Under the pieces are notes generated by a model. The model did no database searches, had not been told where the DNA came from, and was given only the letters and a program-made list of their open reading frames with translations. Of a stretch of DNA of 36,950 bases, positions 25,643-34,124 are shown piece by piece. The translations under genes were made by a program, and so were the position numbers. This DNA is from Oscillospiraceae bacterium (GTDB lineage: Bacteria; Bacillota; Clostridia; Saccharofermentanales; Fastidiosipilaceae): NCBI GenBank assembly GCA_028704415.1, contig JAQWFM010000015.1, positions 1 to 36,950 on the forward strand. Reading direction: 5' to 3'. Numbering within the stretch: position 1 is the first letter of the stretch; every line of letters begins with the position of its first letter.

Positions 25643-26469
25643 AAAATCACAGTGATAAAGCCAAATCTGAATTACCTGAGCAGCAGCCGGCTGAATGGGC
25701 CAATGCGGCTGATCTTTATGAACCGGTTTTCTGGTCTGAGGATGAGGAGGAGGATGCAGAGTCTGCTGCCGCCGCTCTGACCGGGAAGGAGGACCCCGCC
25801 ACAGTTCCGGCCGGGGCTGTGGCCGCGTCGTCCCCAACCCCGCCGGAACCTGCTGCCCCCGCCAAACCGGCGGCAGCTGCCGTGCTGACTAATGCCGCCA
25901 GGGCGGTTTCTGATCAAACTCAGATTCTTGCTGACCAAACTCAGATCAGAGCTATCCGGCGGCCGGCAGTAAGGCCCATGCCCGCGGGTGAAACCGCTCC
26001 GGCAGCGGAGTCCGTCTCTGGTCCCGATTCCCCATCGCAGGCTAAACCACCGGTAGCCAGACTCGATGACAAGGCGGCGGTCAGACCAGGCATAAACAAT
26101 GCGGGGGTCGCGCCCAGCCAGACTCAGTCCGTCAGTCTGACCGGCTGGAGACAAAATGCTTCTACCTTTTTGAAACAAAATCTGCTGCATCGTAAGCCCA
26201 ACGGGCGTAAACCGATATATAAGCCCCTAAAATACCGGGGCGTCAGCAGCCGCCTGCGGCGCCAGGGACCAAATAAAATCTACCGCCTGAAAGGCTACAC
26301 CACGGTTACCCGGGTTAACCGCAAGCGGCGGCGGGAGCGCCTTAAGCGGCATACGCATAATTTGATTTCCTTTGCGGTGATCATCCTGGCGCTCATTTTG
26401 CTGTTCATCTGGCTTAATCCTTTACCCAGGCTTCAGGATCTCCTGCACGCACTGGGCTTTTCCGAATAG
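25639..26469 (+). CDS. Disordered single-pass membrane protein, unknown function
   Basis: I do not recognise this 276-residue protein. Residues 1-180 are of low complexity, rich in Ala, Pro, Glu and Gln, with an acidic cluster (SEDEEEDAES, about 33-42) and a doubled DQTQI motif near 93-104. Residues about 185-238 are strongly basic (KPNGRKPIYKPLKYRG, then NRKRRRERLKRH). One transmembrane helix follows at about 241-260, then a tail of about 16 residues. By the positive-inside rule the long N-terminal part is cytoplasmic. The ATG overlaps the M18 stop codon. The shape suits a membrane tether or scaffold, but that is inference. Confidence 0.75.
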   Translation: MKNHSDKAKSELPEQQPAEWANAADLYEPVFWSEDEEEDAESAAAALTGKEDPATVPAGAVAASSPTPPEPAAPAKPAAAAVLTNAARAVSDQTQILADQTQIRAIRRPAVRPMPAGETAPAAESVSGPDSPSQAKPPVARLDDKAAVRPGINNAGVAPSQTQSVSLTGWRQNASTFLKQNLLHRKPNGRKPIYKPLKYRGVSSRLRRQGPNKIYRLKGYTTVTRVNRKRRRERLKRHTHNLISFAVIILALILLFIWLNPLPRLQDLLHALGFSE

Positions 26470-26545
26470 CTAAGGTTCTTCTGACGAAGCCTGGGGGTAC
26501 AGGCCTGCTGTCTTGTGGGCCAGGCAATTGCCGGTACGGTTAATC

Positions 26546-26585
26546 AAAAAAGCTGTTCCGGGTTCAGTCCCGGGACAGCTTTTTT
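26546..26585. terminator. Bidirectional intrinsic terminator
   Basis: Seventeen consecutive pairs (26546-26562 with 26569-26585, one G-U), with A6 on the left and T6 on the right around a GC-rich core and a 6-nt loop. It serves the M18 operon on the plus strand and the liv operon on the minus strand. Confidence 0.93.
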
Positions 26586-26610
26586 ACGGTTGAGCTGGCT
26601 GACAGTCGGA

Positions 26611-27381
26611 TCAGCCGCCCAAATATGCCTTTATGACCCTGGGGTCATGTAACAGATCACTGCCGGATCCGGTGATGGTCAGCCTTCCGGTTTCCATAAC
26701 ATAAGCCCGGTCAGCCAGACTTAAGGCCATACTGGCATTTTGTTCCACCAGCAATACCGTAGTACCTTCTGACGCGACTCTTTGAATGATGTGCATGATC
26801 TCTTTTGTAAGGACCGGAGAGAGGCCCATTGACGGCTCATCAAGCAGCAGGAGCTGCGGATGGCTCATCAAAGCCCTGGCAATCGCCAGCATCTGCTGTT
26901 CACCGCCGGACAGTGTCCCGGCCCGTTGCGTACGGCGATCTTTTAAGCGGGGAAATTGCGTGAACATTTTTTGCAGATCCTCTGTCACCTGCTTCTTATT
27001 GTGATTGCAGTAAGCGCCCATCAGCAGATTATCTTCCACGGAAATCTGCGTAAACATCCGCCGACCTTCCGGGACCTGCGCCAGACCCATTTGCAGGATT
27101 TTGTGGGAAGGCACTTTATTGATGACCTTGCCCCGATACAGAATATCGCCCTCTCTGGGAGTCAAAAGGCCACTGATTGTCTGCAGGGTGGTTGTTTTGC
27201 CCGCGCCATTGGAGCCGATCAGGCTGACAATTTCACCGGGCCTGACAAAAAAGCTGATGCCCTTCAGAGCATGAATAGCGCCGTAATAGACACTGAGGTC
27301 TCTGACTTCAAGAATGGCGGAGTCAGGTACGATAGCTGACAAGGCTGCGGCAGTATCACTTTGCTTGGCTTTAAAGAACAT
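26611..27381 (-). CDS. livF: Branched-chain amino acid ABC transporter ATP-binding protein LivF
   Basis: One of two ATPases of the liv importer. Walker A GSNGAGKT near residue 56, signature LSGGEQQML near 157, Walker B LLLLDEPSMGL near 178, and the H-loop position, which in LivF is typically not a simple histidine, in LLVEQNAS near 213. YYGAIHALKG and the SMGLSP motif are characteristic of LivF. The 256 residues include about 20 extra at the N terminus. The start codon overlaps the livG stop (TAATG), with GGAGGA in the end of livG as binding site. It is the last gene of the operon. Confidence 0.95.
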   Translation of the reverse strand: MFFKAKQSDTAAALSAIVPDSAILEVRDLSVYYGAIHALKGISFFVRPGEIVSLIGSNGAGKTTTLQTISGLLTPREGDILYRGKVINKVPSHKILQMGLAQVPEGRRMFTQISVEDNLLMGAYCNHNKKQVTEDLQKMFTQFPRLKDRRTQRAGTLSGGEQQMLAIARALMSHPQLLLLDEPSMGLSPVLTKEIMHIIQRVASEGTTVLLVEQNASMALSLADRAYVMETGRLTITGSGSDLLHDPRVIKAYLGG

Positions 27382-28157
27382 TATGCTTCCTCCTCCAGGG
27401 GGTTACCCAAATAAGCCGTGATGACCGCTTGGTTTTGTTTGATTTCTTCCGGTAAACCCCGGGCAATAATCCGACCATAATCCAGGACAATCAGACGTTC
27501 GCAGATGTTCATAACCAGACTCATATCATGCTCGATCAGGATAATCGCCAGATCAAAGTGTTCCTTAACAAAGCGAATCATGCTCATCAGTTCCTGCGTT
27601 TCCGTCGGGTTCATCCCAGCGGCAGGTTCATCCAGTAATAAGAGCTGAGGGTTGGAGGCCAGCGCGCGGCAGATCTCCAGTTTGCGCTGCTGCCCGTAAG
27701 GCAGATTTTGAGCCTGCACGCCGGCTATGTCTTTCAGCCCGAAAATATCCAGGATAGCCAGAGCCTTCTGGGTCAGCGCTTTTTCATCCCGCCAGTAGGA
27801 GGGAAGGCGGAGTAAAGTTGCGGCCAGGGAATAGTGCTCCAGGCCGTGGAAGCCAATCCGCACATTATCCAGGGCGGACAGATTCTTAAACAGCCGGATG
27901 TTTTGGAAGGTCCGGGCCATCCCGCTGTCCACCGTCTGCCAGGTAGTGTTACCCACGATACTTTTGCCGTTAAGCAGAATATCCCCGGAGGTAGGCGTAT
28001 AAACTGAGGTCAACAGGTTAAAAATTGTGGTCTTGCCTGCGCCGTTAGGACCAATCAGACCCAGGATTTCGCCCTTATCTACCGAAAAGGTAATGTCGTC
28101 CACAGCTTTCAGGCCGCCAAATTGGATGCTCATTTCATTAACTTCTAGTAAATGCAT
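27381..28157 (-). CDS. livG: Branched-chain amino acid ABC transporter ATP-binding protein LivG
   Basis: The second ATPase of the importer. Walker A GPNGAGKTT near residue 37; the LivG-type signature LPYGQQRKLE near 153, in place of LSGGQ; Walker B LLLLDEPAAGMNP near 174; and an H-loop histidine in LIEHDMSLVM near 208. The AGMNP motif and the insert after the Walker A half (ARTFQNIRLF) are diagnostic of LivG. The length of 258 is standard. It follows livM by 23 nt. Confidence 0.96.
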   Translation of the reverse strand: MHLLEVNEMSIQFGGLKAVDDITFSVDKGEILGLIGPNGAGKTTIFNLLTSVYTPTSGDILLNGKSIVGNTTWQTVDSGMARTFQNIRLFKNLSALDNVRIGFHGLEHYSLAATLLRLPSYWRDEKALTQKALAILDIFGLKDIAGVQAQNLPYGQQRKLEICRALASNPQLLLLDEPAAGMNPTETQELMSMIRFVKEHFDLAIILIEHDMSLVMNICERLIVLDYGRIIARGLPEEIKQNQAVITAYLGNPLEEEA

Positions 28158-28180
28158 GCTTATGCCCTTTCTGTATCCCC

Positions 28181-29380
28181 CTAACGGCGGCCCTTCTGTT
28201 TCCGGGCCAGCGGCTCGTCGCCCTGGGTATCCAGGCCCAGGCGTTCCTGATGCTTGCCTTCCGCTTCAGCAATCGGGGTCCCGGAAACCGGCAGGTTTTC
28301 CTGTCCGCGGGTACTGGATCCGCCCACGCCGGAGTCTCCTGAGCCTTGTTCCGTGAGATAGGTATCTTCATCAACTACGGTGGTGGGAATATCGGTTTCC
28401 GCCGGCACCGTCTGAGCCTTTTTGCCCCACAACTGGCGGCCCAGACGCTGAAAGACCCGCTGAGACAGCTCTTTTTGTCCCAAAAGACCGGATGGCTTAA
28501 AGATCATCAGAGCAATCAGCAGGATGGAGTAAAGCAGCATCCGGTAGTCCGAGAAGCCATAGAGCAGCTGGGGTAAAATGGTCAGCACTACCGCGGCCAG
28601 GATGGAACCCGTGATGGACCCCATACCGCCAAACACCACCATGACCATGAAATCAATAGAATAATTATAGTCAAATTTTTCCGGGGTGAGGACACCTTGA
28701 TAATGAGCATATAAGGCACCGGCTACTCCCGCCAGCATGGCAGAGATGACAAAGGCCAGCATCTTATAATGGGTGACATTGATCCCGCTGGCTTCAGCGG
28801 CGATGTCATCTTCACGAATGGCCAGGATGGCACGGCCCTGCCGGGAGCGGATCAAAGCGTACACAATATACATGGTGACAATCAGCATCCAAAAGGTCAG
28901 GGGAAAATCAGTCAGCAGGGGAATCCCATTAAGCCCCAGCGCACCGCCGGTAAAGCCCAGACTGCGAATTAAGATCGTGATGATCTGTCCAAAAGCCAGG
29001 GTGATGATCGCCAGATAATCGCCCCGCAGACGTAAAGCCGGAATGCCGACTATAAATGCCGTGATCCCTGCGGTCACCGCCCCGGTCAGGATCCCCAGCG
29101 TCAGGCTGAGATAGGGGGACAAACCGCTGTTCAGACTGATCAGTGCCGCCGTATAGGCACCGACGGCCATAAAGCCGGCGTGGCCCAGACACAGCTCTCC
29201 CAGCAGGCCGGTAGCCAGGTTAAGGCTGATCGTCATAATGCTGTTGATGCAGATCAGAATCAAGATACTGCGATAGTAGCTGTTGATCCAGCCCAGCTGC
29301 AAGGCCAGATAGACCACGCTAAAGACCAGTAGCGCCGCGGCTATATTAATTAAATAAGAACGGATTTTCTTTTTAGGCAT
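28181..29380 (-). CDS. livM: Branched-chain amino acid ABC transporter permease LivM with long C-terminal tail
   Basis: An inner permease subunit with about eight to ten transmembrane helices in residues 8-295. Family landmarks: SLNLATGLLGELCLGHAGFMAVGAY near residue 52, RLRGDYLAIITLAFGQI near 122, and the coupling region MVVFGGMGSITGSILAA near 245. After the usual family end (KPSGLLG, about 297) there are about 100 further hydrophilic residues rich in Gly, Ser, Glu and Gln, ending KQKGRR. That tail is atypical and probably cytoplasmic and disordered. It starts 10 nt after livH. Confidence 0.95.
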   Translation of the reverse strand: MPKKKIRSYLINIAAALLVFSVVYLALQLGWINSYYRSILILICINSIMTISLNLATGLLGELCLGHAGFMAVGAYTAALISLNSGLSPYLSLTLGILTGAVTAGITAFIVGIPALRLRGDYLAIITLAFGQIITILIRSLGFTGGALGLNGIPLLTDFPLTFWMLIVTMYIVYALIRSRQGRAILAIREDDIAAEASGINVTHYKMLAFVISAMLAGVAGALYAHYQGVLTPEKFDYNYSIDFMVMVVFGGMGSITGSILAAVVLTILPQLLYGFSDYRMLLYSILLIALMIFKPSGLLGQKELSQRVFQRLGRQLWGKKAQTVPAETDIPTTVVDEDTYLTEQGSGDSGVGGSSTRGQENLPVSGTPIAEAEGKHQERLGLDTQGDEPLARKQKGRR

Positions 29381-29390
29381 GATGCTTAAC

Positions 29391-30281
29391 CTACACTTTC
29401 ACTTTTTCTGGCTTACCCATCAGGCCGGAGGGCTTGATCAGCAACACCAAAATCAGGACCAGGAAAACAACTGCATCGGTAACCTGCGAAAAGGCGGAGG
29501 GAATATAAGCCTTGGCCATGCTTTCAATAATCCCCAGCAGAAAGCCCCCCACCATAGCTCCGGGTATAATGCCGATCCCGCCTAAAACGGCGGCGATAAA
29601 CGCTTTGATACCAGGCATGGCTCCCATATACGGCTCGATTTGCGGGTAGGAAAACAAATACAAGACTGCAGCGAAGGCGGCCAGGGCGGAACCAATCGCA
29701 AACGTCAGAGAAACAATGAAATCCACATTGATTCCCATCAGCTGAGCGGCCCGCATATCCTCGGAGACCGCCAGCATGGCCTTGCCTATCCTGGTTTTAT
29801 TGACAAAGAGATTAAGAATGATCATTAGCGCGATGGCCAGAGCAATACTGATAAAGACAATCACATTTACCGTAGAATTTCCAATGGAAATCGTAGGCAG
29901 ATTAGCCGTGACCGTAGGAAAGCGGCGCGGCGAAGAGGAAAACAGGAGCATACACGCGTTTTGCAAGAGCAGGCTCACTGCAATAGCCGTAATCAAAGCA
30001 GACAGGCGGGAGGCGTCTCGCAGCGGCTTGTATGCTATCCGGTCAATCACAACCCCCAGAATAGCGGTTCCAACCATGGATACAGCCGCCGCCAGATAAA
30101 TAGGCAGCCCCCAGTTACTCAGGGCGAAAAATGCAATATAGGCACCCACCATCATCAAATCGCCATGGGCAAAGTTGATGAGTTTGATGATGCCGTACAC
30201 CATAGTATAGCCCAAAGCGATCAGTGCATAGATCGCGCCGATCTGCAGGCCGTTAATGAACTGCGTTATGAAATATGTCAT
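29391..30281 (-). CDS. livH: Branched-chain amino acid ABC transporter permease LivH
   Basis: The first permease subunit, 296 residues with about eight membrane helices. The start FITQFINGLQIGAIYALIALGYTMVYGIIKLINFAHGD is textbook LivH, and the EAA-like loop (IKAFIAAVLGGIGIIPGAMVGG, near 220) supplies the ATPase contact. The C terminus ends in LLIKPSGLMG. GGGAG precedes the ATG. It is separated from livJ by a hairpin (30295-30338). Confidence 0.96.
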   Translation of the reverse strand: MTYFITQFINGLQIGAIYALIALGYTMVYGIIKLINFAHGDLMMVGAYIAFFALSNWGLPIYLAAAVSMVGTAILGVVIDRIAYKPLRDASRLSALITAIAVSLLLQNACMLLFSSSPRRFPTVTANLPTISIGNSTVNVIVFISIALAIALMIILNLFVNKTRIGKAMLAVSEDMRAAQLMGINVDFIVSLTFAIGSALAAFAAVLYLFSYPQIEPYMGAMPGIKAFIAAVLGGIGIIPGAMVGGFLLGIIESMAKAYIPSAFSQVTDAVVFLVLILVLLIKPSGLMGKPEKVKV

Positions 30282-30294
30282 AGCCTTGCTCCCT

Positions 30295-30338
30295 TAAACA
30301 AAAGGGCTGTTCTCCATAAATCTTGCGAGAGCAGCCCT
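30295..30338 (-). terminator. Attenuator-like terminator between livJ and livH
   Basis: On the minus strand a 12-bp stem (plus positions 30303-30314 with 30327-30338, one G-U) is followed by TTTTGTTT. Partial termination here would yield more binding protein than membrane components, as is usual for ABC importers. Confidence 0.7.
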
Positions 30339-30366
30339 GAGCTATTTAGTTTAACGGTTGGTTGCT

Positions 30367-31536
30367 TTACCGTTCGATTTCCATCTTGTCGGCTACGGTG
30401 TACTCACCGCCGTCAACCTTGATAATCAGAATGGGCTTAATGGGATCGCCATTCTCATCAAAGGAGATGCTGCCGGTTACGCCCTCGTAAGAGATTGACT
30501 GCAGCGCACTCGTAATGGCGTCAGAATCGGTGGAATTGGCATTTTTGATCGCCTCCGCCAGCATGTAAGCCGCATCATAACCTAAAGCGGAGAAAGACAC
30601 CGGATCTTCATCATATTCCTCTTTATAAGCAGCAATGAAGTTTTGCACTTTTTCACTGGTATCACTCTCAGAGAAATGGTTGGTGAAGTAGACGCCGTCT
30701 GCTTCCTGCGGGTTACCTTCTTCAGTTACATTCAGAATGCCGTCCCAGCCGTCGCCGCCCAGGATGGGAATGTTTAAGCCTACCTCTTTTGCCTGGCTCA
30801 GAATCAGAATATCCGTTTCATAATAATCCGGGCAATACAGGACATCCGGATTGGTCTGTTGAATTTTGGTCAGCTGCGACTTGAAATCTTTGTCATCCTT
30901 ACCGTAGGTTTCAGAAGCCGTAATGGTGAGGCCCAGCGCTTCTGCTTCCTCCGTAAAGGCCTTGGTCAGGCCAACCGAATAAGTATCCGACGCATTGCTG
31001 ATAATGGCGGCGGTTTTGGCCCCCAGCTTTTCAGACGCATATTTGGCCATCGTCGTGCCCTGATCAGGGTCAATAAAGCAGATACGGAAAACATTATCAC
31101 CGGTCAGGGTAACCTGGGCGTCAGTGGAGGTGGGGGTCAGCATAGGGATGTTATCCTGAACCGCCCGCTGGGCTACGGCCAGCGACGGGGTAGAGGTAAC
31201 ATCGCCCAGCAGCGCTACCATTTTTTCCTGATCACGCAGCCGGTTGTAAGCGGTAATTGCCTCCTGGGCATCACCCTTTTCATCCAGGACCACATATTTA
31301 ATCTGTTTGCCGTTAATGCCGCCTGCCGCGTTGATTTCTTTAAAGGCCAGCTGGGCGCCGTTAGTGGTTGCCTTACCATATAGAGATACACTGCCGGTCA
31401 GGGGGGCCAGACCGCCAATGACGATTTCGTCGGAACTGGACGAAGAGCTCTTGGAACAAGCAGCCAGACTGATCACAGCAAATGCTGCGGCCATAGAAAC
31501 TGCCATCACTTTCTTGAAAGCTTGTTTCATATTCAT
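30367..31536 (-). CDS. livJ: Branched-chain amino acid ABC transporter substrate-binding lipoprotein
   Basis: The periplasmic-type binding protein of the liv importer, anchored as a lipoprotein. Residues 1-27 are a signal peptide with a basic start and a lipobox LAAC, Cys27 being the acylated residue, followed by a Ser linker. The mature part is a type I periplasmic-binding fold: IVIGGLAPLTGSVSLYG, then AAGGINGKQI, YVVLDEKGD, and LTPTSTDAQVT, which in relatives contacts the amino acid. The length of 389 is normal. Leu/Ile/Val is the expected ligand from the operon; related proteins can bind other amides or amino acids. Confidence 0.93.
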   Translation of the reverse strand: MNMKQAFKKVMAVSMAAAFAVISLAACSKSSSSSSDEIVIGGLAPLTGSVSLYGKATTNGAQLAFKEINAAGGINGKQIKYVVLDEKGDAQEAITAYNRLRDQEKMVALLGDVTSTPSLAVAQRAVQDNIPMLTPTSTDAQVTLTGDNVFRICFIDPDQGTTMAKYASEKLGAKTAAIISNASDTYSVGLTKAFTEEAEALGLTITASETYGKDDKDFKSQLTKIQQTNPDVLYCPDYYETDILILSQAKEVGLNIPILGGDGWDGILNVTEEGNPQEADGVYFTNHFSESDTSEKVQNFIAAYKEEYDEDPVSFSALGYDAAYMLAEAIKNANSTDSDAITSALQSISYEGVTGSISFDENGDPIKPILIIKVDGGEYTVADKMEIER

Positions 31537-31573
31537 TATTCAACTTTCTCCTTACTTTGTAGTGGTTTTTATA

Positions 31574-31602
31574 ATGTTAGGTATTTATGAATTAACTGTA
31601 AA
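31574..31602 (-). promoter_or_regulatory. Probable promoter of the liv operon
   Basis: Read on the minus strand: TTTACA (plus 31597-31602), 17 bp, TAACAT (plus 31574-31579), about 38 nt before the livJ start; AAGGAG is the binding site. I see no recognisable T-box or CodY box in the 240-nt upstream gap. Confidence 0.55.
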
Positions 31603-31776
31603 GAAGACTTGCAACCATTTAGCTACAGATAACTACAGTTGTTACAATCAGCACCAAAAAATGAACATATTCTGACCAAGAGTTTGGTACTCATATTAAT
31701 AAGCAACCGCAGACAAGTATGCACGCTGCTTGCAGGTCCGAATGAACAGGCTTGCAGGGTTGATGGGCTTAGGCCC

Positions 31777-32793
31777 TTACTCGGCCTTGCCCGCCGTACC
31801 TTTTACTTCATCCGCCAGTGGGTTAGCTTCAACGGCTTCATGCAGGCGCTGGTCATCCACATGCGTATAGATCTCCGTCGTTGAAACTGAGGCGTGTCCT
31901 AGAATTTGTTGCAGCAGTCTGATGTCAACGTGGCCGTATTGATACATCAGGGTGGCTGCGGTATGCCTCAGCTTATGTGTCGAATAACGTTTGGTATCAA
32001 GGCCGGAGCGCTGCATCCAGTTTTTAATCAGCAACTGCACCGTAGCCGGTGCGATGCGGTTGCCCTGGCGGGAGATGAACAGCGCGTCGCGGGCGGCCGG
32101 CCTGATTTTATAAGCGGATCTTTCTTCCAGATAATCCCGCAGGGCTTTCATACAGGCCGAGTTAAGATAGATAGTCCGTTCCTTGTTGCCCTTGCCTATG
32201 ACAGTTAAAGTATCCTCCCGGATATTGCTCACACTAATACCGCAAAGTTCCGATAACCGCAGGCCGCAATTGAGAAAAAAAGTCATGATGCAGTAGTCTC
32301 TGGCCGGGAAAGTGCTTTGGCCGGCCGCAATTGTTTCCAGTAAACCCCGGCTTTCTTCCAGGGAAAGATGCCGGGGATTGCGCTTACCTAAACGCGGACT
32401 TTCCAATTCATAGGTTGGATCCTCATCAATCAGGTCCCGTTTACGCTTCAAATAACGGAAAAAAGATTTCAGAGCGGCTATTTTCCGGGCTCGGGTAGCG
32501 GCGGAGGCCTGACGCTCGCGTACCAGCCAGCTTAAGAAAGCGTAGCAGTCTGACAGGCGAACCGCCTTAATAAAAGGCAGATCAATCCGGCTGATATCAA
32601 CTTCGTCTAAAGGCCGGTCAGTCTGCTGACCGCGCCGCTGCAGCAACCAGCGAAAAAAAAGCTGCAAGTCGTAATGGTACTCTTTCATGGTCAGCACGGA
32701 ACGCCCCTGGATGGCTTCCATATAGGCTAAATAATCCTCTAGCGCAGGAAAAGGTGCGGACATGCTATGAGGTTGGGCGTGCATTGTTGACAT
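31777..32793 (-). CDS. Tyrosine recombinase, XerC/XerD-like
   Basis: A site-specific recombinase of 338 residues. An N-terminal SAM-like core-binding domain (about 17-125) precedes the catalytic domain with all residues present: Arg in NCGLRLSEL near 176, Lys in GKGNKERT near 199, HKLRH near 275-279, the GH of LGHASVSTT near 299, and the nucleophile Tyr in EIYTHV near 309. It resembles chromosomal Xer recombinases, which resolve chromosome dimers, more than phage integrases, but is about 40 residues longer than XerD at its termini. The ATG has a strong GAAGGAGA site. No att site or phage gene is nearby. It is an isolated transcription unit upstream of the liv operon. Confidence 0.9.
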   Translation of the reverse strand: MSTMHAQPHSMSAPFPALEDYLAYMEAIQGRSVLTMKEYHYDLQLFFRWLLQRRGQQTDRPLDEVDISRIDLPFIKAVRLSDCYAFLSWLVRERQASAATRARKIAALKSFFRYLKRKRDLIDEDPTYELESPRLGKRNPRHLSLEESRGLLETIAAGQSTFPARDYCIMTFFLNCGLRLSELCGISVSNIREDTLTVIGKGNKERTIYLNSACMKALRDYLEERSAYKIRPAARDALFISRQGNRIAPATVQLLIKNWMQRSGLDTKRYSTHKLRHTAATLMYQYGHVDIRLLQQILGHASVSTTEIYTHVDDQRLHEAVEANPLADEVKGTAGKAE

Positions 32794-32871
32794 GTAAATA
32801 TCTCCTTCAGCAGACGATCTGCTTTTACTAAGGCTGCAAGGTAGTTAACCTAAGCACTTTATCTGAGATAC

Positions 32872-32877
32872 ATTATA
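32872..32877 (-). promoter_or_regulatory. Possible -10 element of the recombinase gene
   Basis: TATAAT read on the minus strand, about 80 nt before the start codon. No good -35 is visible. On the plus strand a TTAACC-18-TACATT arrangement nearby could serve asd; both are tentative. Confidence 0.35.
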
Positions 32878-32970
32878 GCGTATACTCCCATTTAATCTGA
32901 AGTTAAGCCGGCGCCCGGGGGGCTGTTCTGGCGATTTCAGGCAGATCTCAACATAGTGAGGGGGATATTT

Positions 32971-34056
32971 ATGAAATTACGCGTAGGCGTCGTAGGCGCC
33001 ACTGGTTATGTTGGCCAGCGTTTTGTCACATTATTGGCAGACCATCCCTGGTTTGAACTGCACAAGGTGATTGCTTCGCCGCACTCTGCGGGCAAACCTT
33101 ACGCAGAGGCCGTGGCGGGCCGCTGGAAAATTGATGTGCCCATGCCGTCGCAGGCGGCCGGCCTGATTGTGCAGAACAGTCTGGATTATCAGGACTATAC
33201 CAAAGATCTGGATCTGGTGTTTTGTGCGGTTAACATGAACAAGGCTGACATAGTCGCCCTGGAGGAGGGCATAGCCAAAACGGAAACGCCGTTGATCTCC
33301 AATAATTCCGCCAATCGCTGGACTCCGGATGTCCCGATGATTATCCCGGAAATAAACGCGGATCACAGCGCTTTGATCAAGGCGCAAAGAAAACGTTTGG
33401 GCACCCGGAACGGATTTATCGCCTGCAAACCAAACTGCTCTATTCAGAGTTATGTTCCGGCCCTGACCCCATTACTGGACTTTGAACCGGAATCCCTGAT
33501 TGTTTCAACTTATCAGGCTATTTCCGGCGCCGGCAAGACCTTTGCGGACTGGCCGGAGATGGACCATAATCTGATTCCCTTTATTGGCGGCGAAGAAGAA
33601 AAGAGTGAAAAAGAACCGATGAAAATCTGGGGCAGCCTGGCCGCAGACCATATTGAATTAGCCAGCCGGCCGCTCATCTCAGCGCAATGCTATCGGGTGG
33701 CGGTTCAGGAAGGGCATACGGCCTCTGTGGCCGTTAAGTTCAGGCATAAGCCAGACCGGGCCGAGATTATAGCTGCCTGGAAAAATTACATAGGAGAGGC
33801 TTTACGGCTGCAATTACCCAGTGCGCCTCAGCCTTTCCTGACTTACAGGGAAGAGGACAACCGGCCGCAGCCCCAGCTGGACGCCATGACCGAACGGGGG
33901 ATGGGGATCTCAATTGGCCGCTTAAGAGAAGATCCGGTTTTTGATTATAAATTCTGCTGTCTCTCTCATAATACGTTAAGAGGTGCGGCGGGCGGCGGCG
34001 TCTTAATGGCTGAACTGTTATACAAACAGGGCTATATTCGCTCCAAACAAGCCTGA
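32971..34056 (+). CDS. asd: Aspartate-semialdehyde dehydrogenase
   Basis: Asd reduces aspartyl phosphate to the semialdehyde, the branch point to lysine, threonine, methionine and diaminopimelate. The N-terminal GATGYVGQRFV is the NADP-binding loop. The active-site cysteine is Cys156 in CKPNCSIQSY, and the substrate-binding segments QAISGAGKTFADWPEM and GHTASVAVKF follow. These features, with 361 residues, fit the archaeal/fungal-type enzyme also found in Clostridia and Bacteroidetes, rather than the E. coli type. ATG at 32971 is chosen over GTG at 32956 because GAGGGGG precedes it at the right distance and the conserved MKLRVGVVGATG start begins there. Confidence 0.95.
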   Translation: MKLRVGVVGATGYVGQRFVTLLADHPWFELHKVIASPHSAGKPYAEAVAGRWKIDVPMPSQAAGLIVQNSLDYQDYTKDLDLVFCAVNMNKADIVALEEGIAKTETPLISNNSANRWTPDVPMIIPEINADHSALIKAQRKRLGTRNGFIACKPNCSIQSYVPALTPLLDFEPESLIVSTYQAISGAGKTFADWPEMDHNLIPFIGGEEEKSEKEPMKIWGSLAADHIELASRPLISAQCYRVAVQEGHTASVAVKFRHKPDRAEIIAAWKNYIGEALRLQLPSAPQPFLTYREEDNRPQPQLDAMTERGMGISIGRLREDPVFDYKFCCLSHNTLRGAAGGGVLMAELLYKQGYIRSKQA

Positions 34057-34086
34057 GCAAATGTAAACAATTTCATCGTCGGTTTT

Positions 34087-34124
34087 AAACGGTAGTATCG
34101 GTAACAAGATGCTGCCGTTTTTTT
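34087..34124 (+). terminator. Intrinsic terminator after asd
   Basis: AAACGGTAGTA (34087-34097) pairs over 11 bp with TGCTGCCGTTT (34110-34120, two G-U), followed by a run of seven T. Confidence 0.85.

Noticed and set aside
31554-31582. dif-like sequence upstream of livJ near the tyrosine recombinase
   Set aside because: The similarity to dif arms is partial, the length is off by one base, and the site overlaps the livJ promoter; the match is no better than expected in AT-rich DNA.
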